From positions 433,646 through 473,065 of the forward strand of contig NW_003149766.1 of the NCBI RefSeq assembly GCF_000003605.2: DNA of 39,420 bases. The letters run 5' to 3'. Below are positions 25,001-31,000 of the stretch, piece by piece; position 1 is the first letter of the stretch; every line of letters starts with the position of its first letter. This stretch comes from Saccoglossus kowalevskii. Taxonomy: Eukaryota > Hemichordata > Enteropneusta > Harrimaniidae. A program made the translations under genes and the position numbers. The notes under the pieces were generated by a model. It was not told the DNA's origin. It saw nothing but the letters and a program-made list of their open reading frames with translations, and made no database searches.

Positions 25001-28000
25001 CCCTTGGGTTGTACTTAATTTGAAAAATTACATTAGATCTAAAAATTGGCATGATATTCGACACGTAATATTAGTACGCCAAGATGGTATGTAAATGATA
25101 TTAATTAATATGCAAACATCTACAATCAAAACCAGTACGCTTGAGTTGATGGATTGGAGGCGCTTGTCCGTCCCATCATTGCGATGTGATAAAAAGCCAA
25201 ACATGGCGCAAATACGTACGGTGTATAATTTACTAGTTTATAGTGATTCATCGATAGCTTCATTTAAAAATTACCTCATTACGTTTCAAACGCAAGTCAC
25301 GACAGTATACCACGCCGTACCAGGCACTGGTTATGGTATTTGGACAAATAAACGAGAGGTCGAATGTCACGACTTTCCTGCCATGGGTCAATGAAAATTC
25401 TTGCACAAGCTTTTGTTTGATTTTTCCGTATCACGACACATTCGTTGTTTGTCACAATGAGTATAAAACAACTGAAACTCGAGTCTTGGGGACTTGGGGT
25501 TTAAGTAAATATATAATAACACCATTGTAAATTTGATATATGAACTAAGTAAATTTTATAGGACGCGATTTTCTATTTATTGGAATCGTATCAGTAAATT
25601 TCGCTTTTCACCAACACACGTGGTAGTTAAAGGTACGTACATCATATTTGACTACAGTTAATAAAGGCTTGCATAAAAATGACAAATTGTTGCAAATAGT
25701 ACAGTTCAAATAGTATTTAAAAAATAGGTATGCTTTTTCTCATTTTGTATTTTTTGTACTAAAATTTGAAATGTTCATTTCTTATCACGGATAATTAAAA
25801 AAAGATAACCGACATTTTTCACGACCCAGTAAAATTTCCTGGTATGTTAAGAGAGCCCGTTAGCCAAAATTTTTCTTCGTATAACATGTTTGCGTAGTTA
25901 CACCCTGGTAAACATTACGTCATTCACAAAATAGGTGCAACAAGGTCTCAATTTCTGTGTCACAAAAAGTACAAAGATTACATACTACCCTTCGAGGTTT
26001 GAGAGTGATTAAGGTATGTAATGTATTTCCGCATTTGTGTCTGATTTCAGATTGTGGAGATACGAACTTTTCATTATAAACATGTTTTTTAACACTTTTT
26101 TAAAAAAAATCAACTATTCAATTGGTATTTTTTACATTCGAAGTTAAGGCATCCTAAAACTGTTATTATCCGAGTGTTGGCCCCTTCTGGGCAGGAGCTT
26201 AAAATTCTCTACCATTTTAGTAATTATTTGGCAATGATTACGACGGTAAGATCAAAATGAACAGAAATATGCGGCGAGGGATTACGCAAATATGTAATTA
26301 GTCAATAATCTTTATACAATGGAGCCCCCCCCCCCCGAAACAAACATGTCCGTAGTCTGTGAATCAATTATCCAACGTAATAATGGTAACAACCTGTACT
26401 TACCAAGCCACCCGCACAAGTGTTTGCATAGGCCTTGGAGCCGTTATGATTGTTGGAAACTCCCTGGTAGTAACAGTACTGTGTGGGCGGTAGAAGCAAA
26501 GACGTGTTCGCCCAAGAGTACTGGATAACTAGAGAATCGGTGAAGAAATCATACGCAGGTTCCAAGATGAGATGGAATTCTTCATCGAAAGCACTAAACA
26601 TATATTCCACTGCCTTGTTCGCATCTCCGCCATCTGGTGGTTGCCGATCCAGGTACCATGGATGAACTATCGCGTGATCTGTAATGGCTGAATAATTGAC
26701 ACGTTTATTACTTATATTGTCAGCCCTAAATAAGGGACAACGTCAAAAGATCGATGTCGGATAAAAAACTTATTTCCTTTAGTTTGGGGGTGGGGGATTT
26801 TGACCTCAAAAAGTTTCCATCCTACAAAAACGATTTTATTTTTTAATGAAGTCAAAAAAATCTTGGAGTATTTGTAGTTCGTTTTTTTCTATCCAATCAT
26901 GGACAGAAATAACCGAAAAGGAAAAGAAAAACATCCAAGACGAGAAAATGGTTTTGTTCGAGTGTAAATCTGTGCGTCAAATGAGGTGCATTTGTAAAAT
27001 CTTTTTATACCCACCCGACAACCAACTGCTACGCAATACTACTGTCAGATTATCAATTTGTATTTAATGGTGAATGTAGTCTGACGCCATGACCAATATT
27101 TATCAAGTTTCAGTGCGGGGTAGGGGGGGTTGGAAAAAAACTAAAGGAATTAAGTTTTTTATCCGACATCGATCTTTTGACGTCGTCCCTAAGAGTGAAT
27201 CGAAATACCGACAAAAAAAGTACACCAATAATATAGCATATTTGTATATAAAGCGGCTTAGTCGTTTAAAAATGGAAATGAACCATGATAATATTATAAA
27301 TATGTTGTTACTCGTAATGATCAGAAACAATCATCGGGAATAAAATTCTCTCCGCCAGACTCCATTGGAAAATTATGCATATCTGACGGGGGTTTCAGTT
27401 TTGAAACCCGGTTTTAAGTAAGATATATGAATCAACTACTCGAGAGTCTAACAAATACTCTCCATGTGAGCTCTTACGCGAGCAGCGAATACGTTTGGTA
27501 ATTCATATTGGAACGAACCCTTGTCATTGTCCATCTATTGGGGAAATTTTTTTTTTATATTCGGTCCGAATAATTTAATTGCGTTGAAGTGAATACTAAG
27601 GCGACGCGACGCGACGCGACGCGACGCGACGCGACGCAACGCAACGCAACGCAACGCAGTTCAATGCAACGCAACGCAACGCAAAGCAACGCGACCCGAT
27701 GCAACGAAACGAAATGCAATGCAAAGCAAAGCAAAGCAGAGCAGAGCAGAGCAGAGCAGAGCGACGCAACGCGACGCAACGCGACGCAACGCAACGCAAC
27801 GCGTTTAAAGTCATGTTTTCTAAATTTACTGTATTTACAATAAAGGCCTCGGGCCCAAAGAGAATACATACATTTACATAGTTTCATGAGGAGTGTGCAT
27901 CTAATTTCATGGCACATTAACACGGTTGTAATATAAATGAATGCCTGCATTTGTTCCGGTTGTCTAATTGTCTGTACTAAGCACCTACATTTTACTACAT

Positions 28001-31000
28001 TGACAAGGCTATTCTGGAGCCACACACTAAGGTATAGACGTAGTTATGGCGAGAATACAGAAACAATCTCAAGCGGAACAATTACACTTCCATACACTAT
28101 CACGCATTCCGATTCACCCACTCACGAGTCAAGTGTATTGTTGCATTACATTGATAGGAACGCTAACTATTCGAACTATTGACGAACCCAACAAAATACA
28201 TACAATTAGGTTAATACATATGTTAAGCATATGTCTTGTTAACGCAATACAGGTAGCTCTAAGATCAATTAATTTCAATGGACGTATAAAGTCAAAATTG
28301 TAAAAAAAAAAAATCAGATCATATAAATTCCATTTCTGATACAAAATATGTTGTCTTTCCAGGGGTGTAAAATGATAATATTTCAAGTGGAGATTTACTG
28401 AAATCAGTTATCTTTTTTTTTAAATCGATAAATTGAAATTCACAAAAAACGCGATATGATATTCAATTAAATTAGCATCACCATCCAGAACTGTCGCCTG
28501 GCACAAAAACGTATTTAAAAAAAATAAATAAAAAAATTAGCATTATCACATTCAACAGAGTATTTCATGTATCGGTCACGCTACCCAAAACCATTCTAAC
28601 TAAATATTTTCCACTACATCTGATTTATTACGGATTTCTGAATTCAATGCATGTAAATATCTTTATCTGAAACGGTAAGAATATTGACCCAGTTTAAGCT
28701 TGCGTACTAGTAGGCTCTATGCATATACGTGTCATACTATTAATCAATTATATAGACTGCATTATATACTTCGATTCTCGTCAGAATTTCAAGGCGAGTC
28801 GTGCTTTGTTGGCTGTACTATTGTTCTCTGGTCAACCAAGCATGGTACGTTTACGATGAACACTGAACACAATGAGTGGGATACAAGCAATTATGTTCGT
28901 CATGACACACATTTTTTCGGTAACCTGAATCCAATCCTGGTAAGATCCAGTTATCTACTGGATGTATCTGAGATACTTGAGTCATTCATTCAAATCGTGT
29001 AAGTGAACTCGTTATGCATTACAAGAACATCGTGTGCGGTGGGGGAGGGGGGTACAGCGAGTAACGTTGCGACACTTTGAAAGTAACCCAATAAATGTTT
29101 CGAATTTGCGACGTCCACGTTACCACTAATACGCATCAGGATTACAAAGTACAATCCTAAAACCACTACTCTGGCGACTAGTATTGGACAAACAATTTAT
29201 CTTAAAATAACTTATTGCGTTAGTTGTGATTGTTGTTGTATTGGCCACGATTACACTAATTGACATAGTAATTTACGACTAATTTAAAAGTAAAAATAAC
29301 GTATACGATCAAAACTTACCATCATTTTGGTCTACCGTTGCAGCATATTGCTGGGGGATACCATCGATGCCAACACCATACAAGTCCTGTAAGAGTAGCA
29401 CATACGTACACGTTTTAATGGAATAGCATATAATTGCATGGTTTTCGTTCAGTTTATAAATATTCTATTTCATTCCATTTTACGTACTACAGAGAACATG
29501 GAACCTTCAGCGCACGGGAAAAATAATATGCAGTACTATAGGAATGTGATTATGGTGTGGCTATCTGAGATTTTGGACATTCATATATTTGTCACATTGT
29601 CACGCGTAGTTGTCAATTAGTTGTCTTACCCGTGGTAATATGGTATGGTAACATTAAAGGCGTGGATAACGCTATGAAAGCGTGACAGTCAACTAAATTC
29701 GTTAACACGATATTATTAAACCCACATGGATCCTCGAATTTATTTCTGTGTTTTGTTCATGTGTACACCGAATAATAACGGTAGCGATATTTGGATACCG
29801 CTGCTGATCAATTGAATTGAATGCATTGTGCTGTCTGTGGGGGTCAATGGGTTGTAAATAATCCGGAACAATCTAATACCGCGTGGTATAGTAACCGTGA
29901 ACTTTATCCTGAATACAAGTGCCCTGTACATGTAAATCGGGGTCTTGTTCAAGTCACGGTTTAAGTAAGGGGACAGCGAGTTGATTTACGTTAACATCAA
30001 AACAAACGTATATTTAAATTAAACATTAAATGGGCTTGCTAAACTACGCCACGCCTATTATAATTTTTATTATTATTATTATTATTCCATTCTGATCTGA
30101 TCTGATCTGATCTGATTGACGAGAAAGTGAATATGACCTAGAAAACATTCACCTTGCATTATAAATCGATTTCATTATATAGTGTTATTCTACAAGTGGT
30201 AGACCGACTAATACGATCTATTCACAACAAACTTGAACTATCCAATCACTATTCATGTTATTGTACGATGTGTACATGTGACCATTGTCAATGAAGTTCG
30301 TAACTTAGTTCATTGTTGTATGTGAATCGGTACAACATTCACAAGGTAAGTATACATAACATGGGAGTCTAAACACGGGGCCGGATTATTACAACGCGGG
30401 TTTATCCAATGACCACCAGTATTCAAACATTGTGACTAATGAAATATCATGATATCGTACGAAAATACGCATGCGCAGCTACGCCCAACTCGTTCTGTTG
30501 AAAATGATGCGCATCTCACTGCATTTGTCAGTTCATCAAATTATAATGGATGATCGTAGTTACTATGGCAACATTGTCTGTGAAATGTCATGGCCTAAGC
30601 TGTTTTTTCTAAATCTGCTGCAGTTTTCTTTTTTGCGAAATGCTATCTCTGACCTCAGTGAGCACCTGAGCTTATTGCACTTTGTGGTCAGTTGAAAGGC
30701 CAAGTACACTAGATTTTAAGGTATAGTCACTTACGAATGAAATCGATCGAAAGATTACGATATTAACAGTGTTCACAAATCTCAGAAGATGGTCACCGCC
30801 CTAATTCTTACAAAAAATGGGTCAATAACCGACACGAAGCATTATTTTGGGGCAGTTTCAGAGTTGGTTTCGATTGCCATTTTTAACAAATTTCACAACT
30901 TATCATGTAGATAAATTATGTGAAAAAATAAAATTTTAATCATAGTTGTTTGGACGAATGGCGTTAACAAATATCGCCAATCGGTGGGATGGGATCACGA

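Noticed and set aside
27555-28025. 156-codon minus-strand frame rich in R, C, V, A, L
   Set aside because: It is a translation of the pentamer satellite. The repeat contains no stop codons in any frame, and the opposite strand is also open.
28700-29002. 100-codon plus-strand frame
   Set aside because: No recognisable domain, no splice or promoter support, and composition like the surrounding intron.
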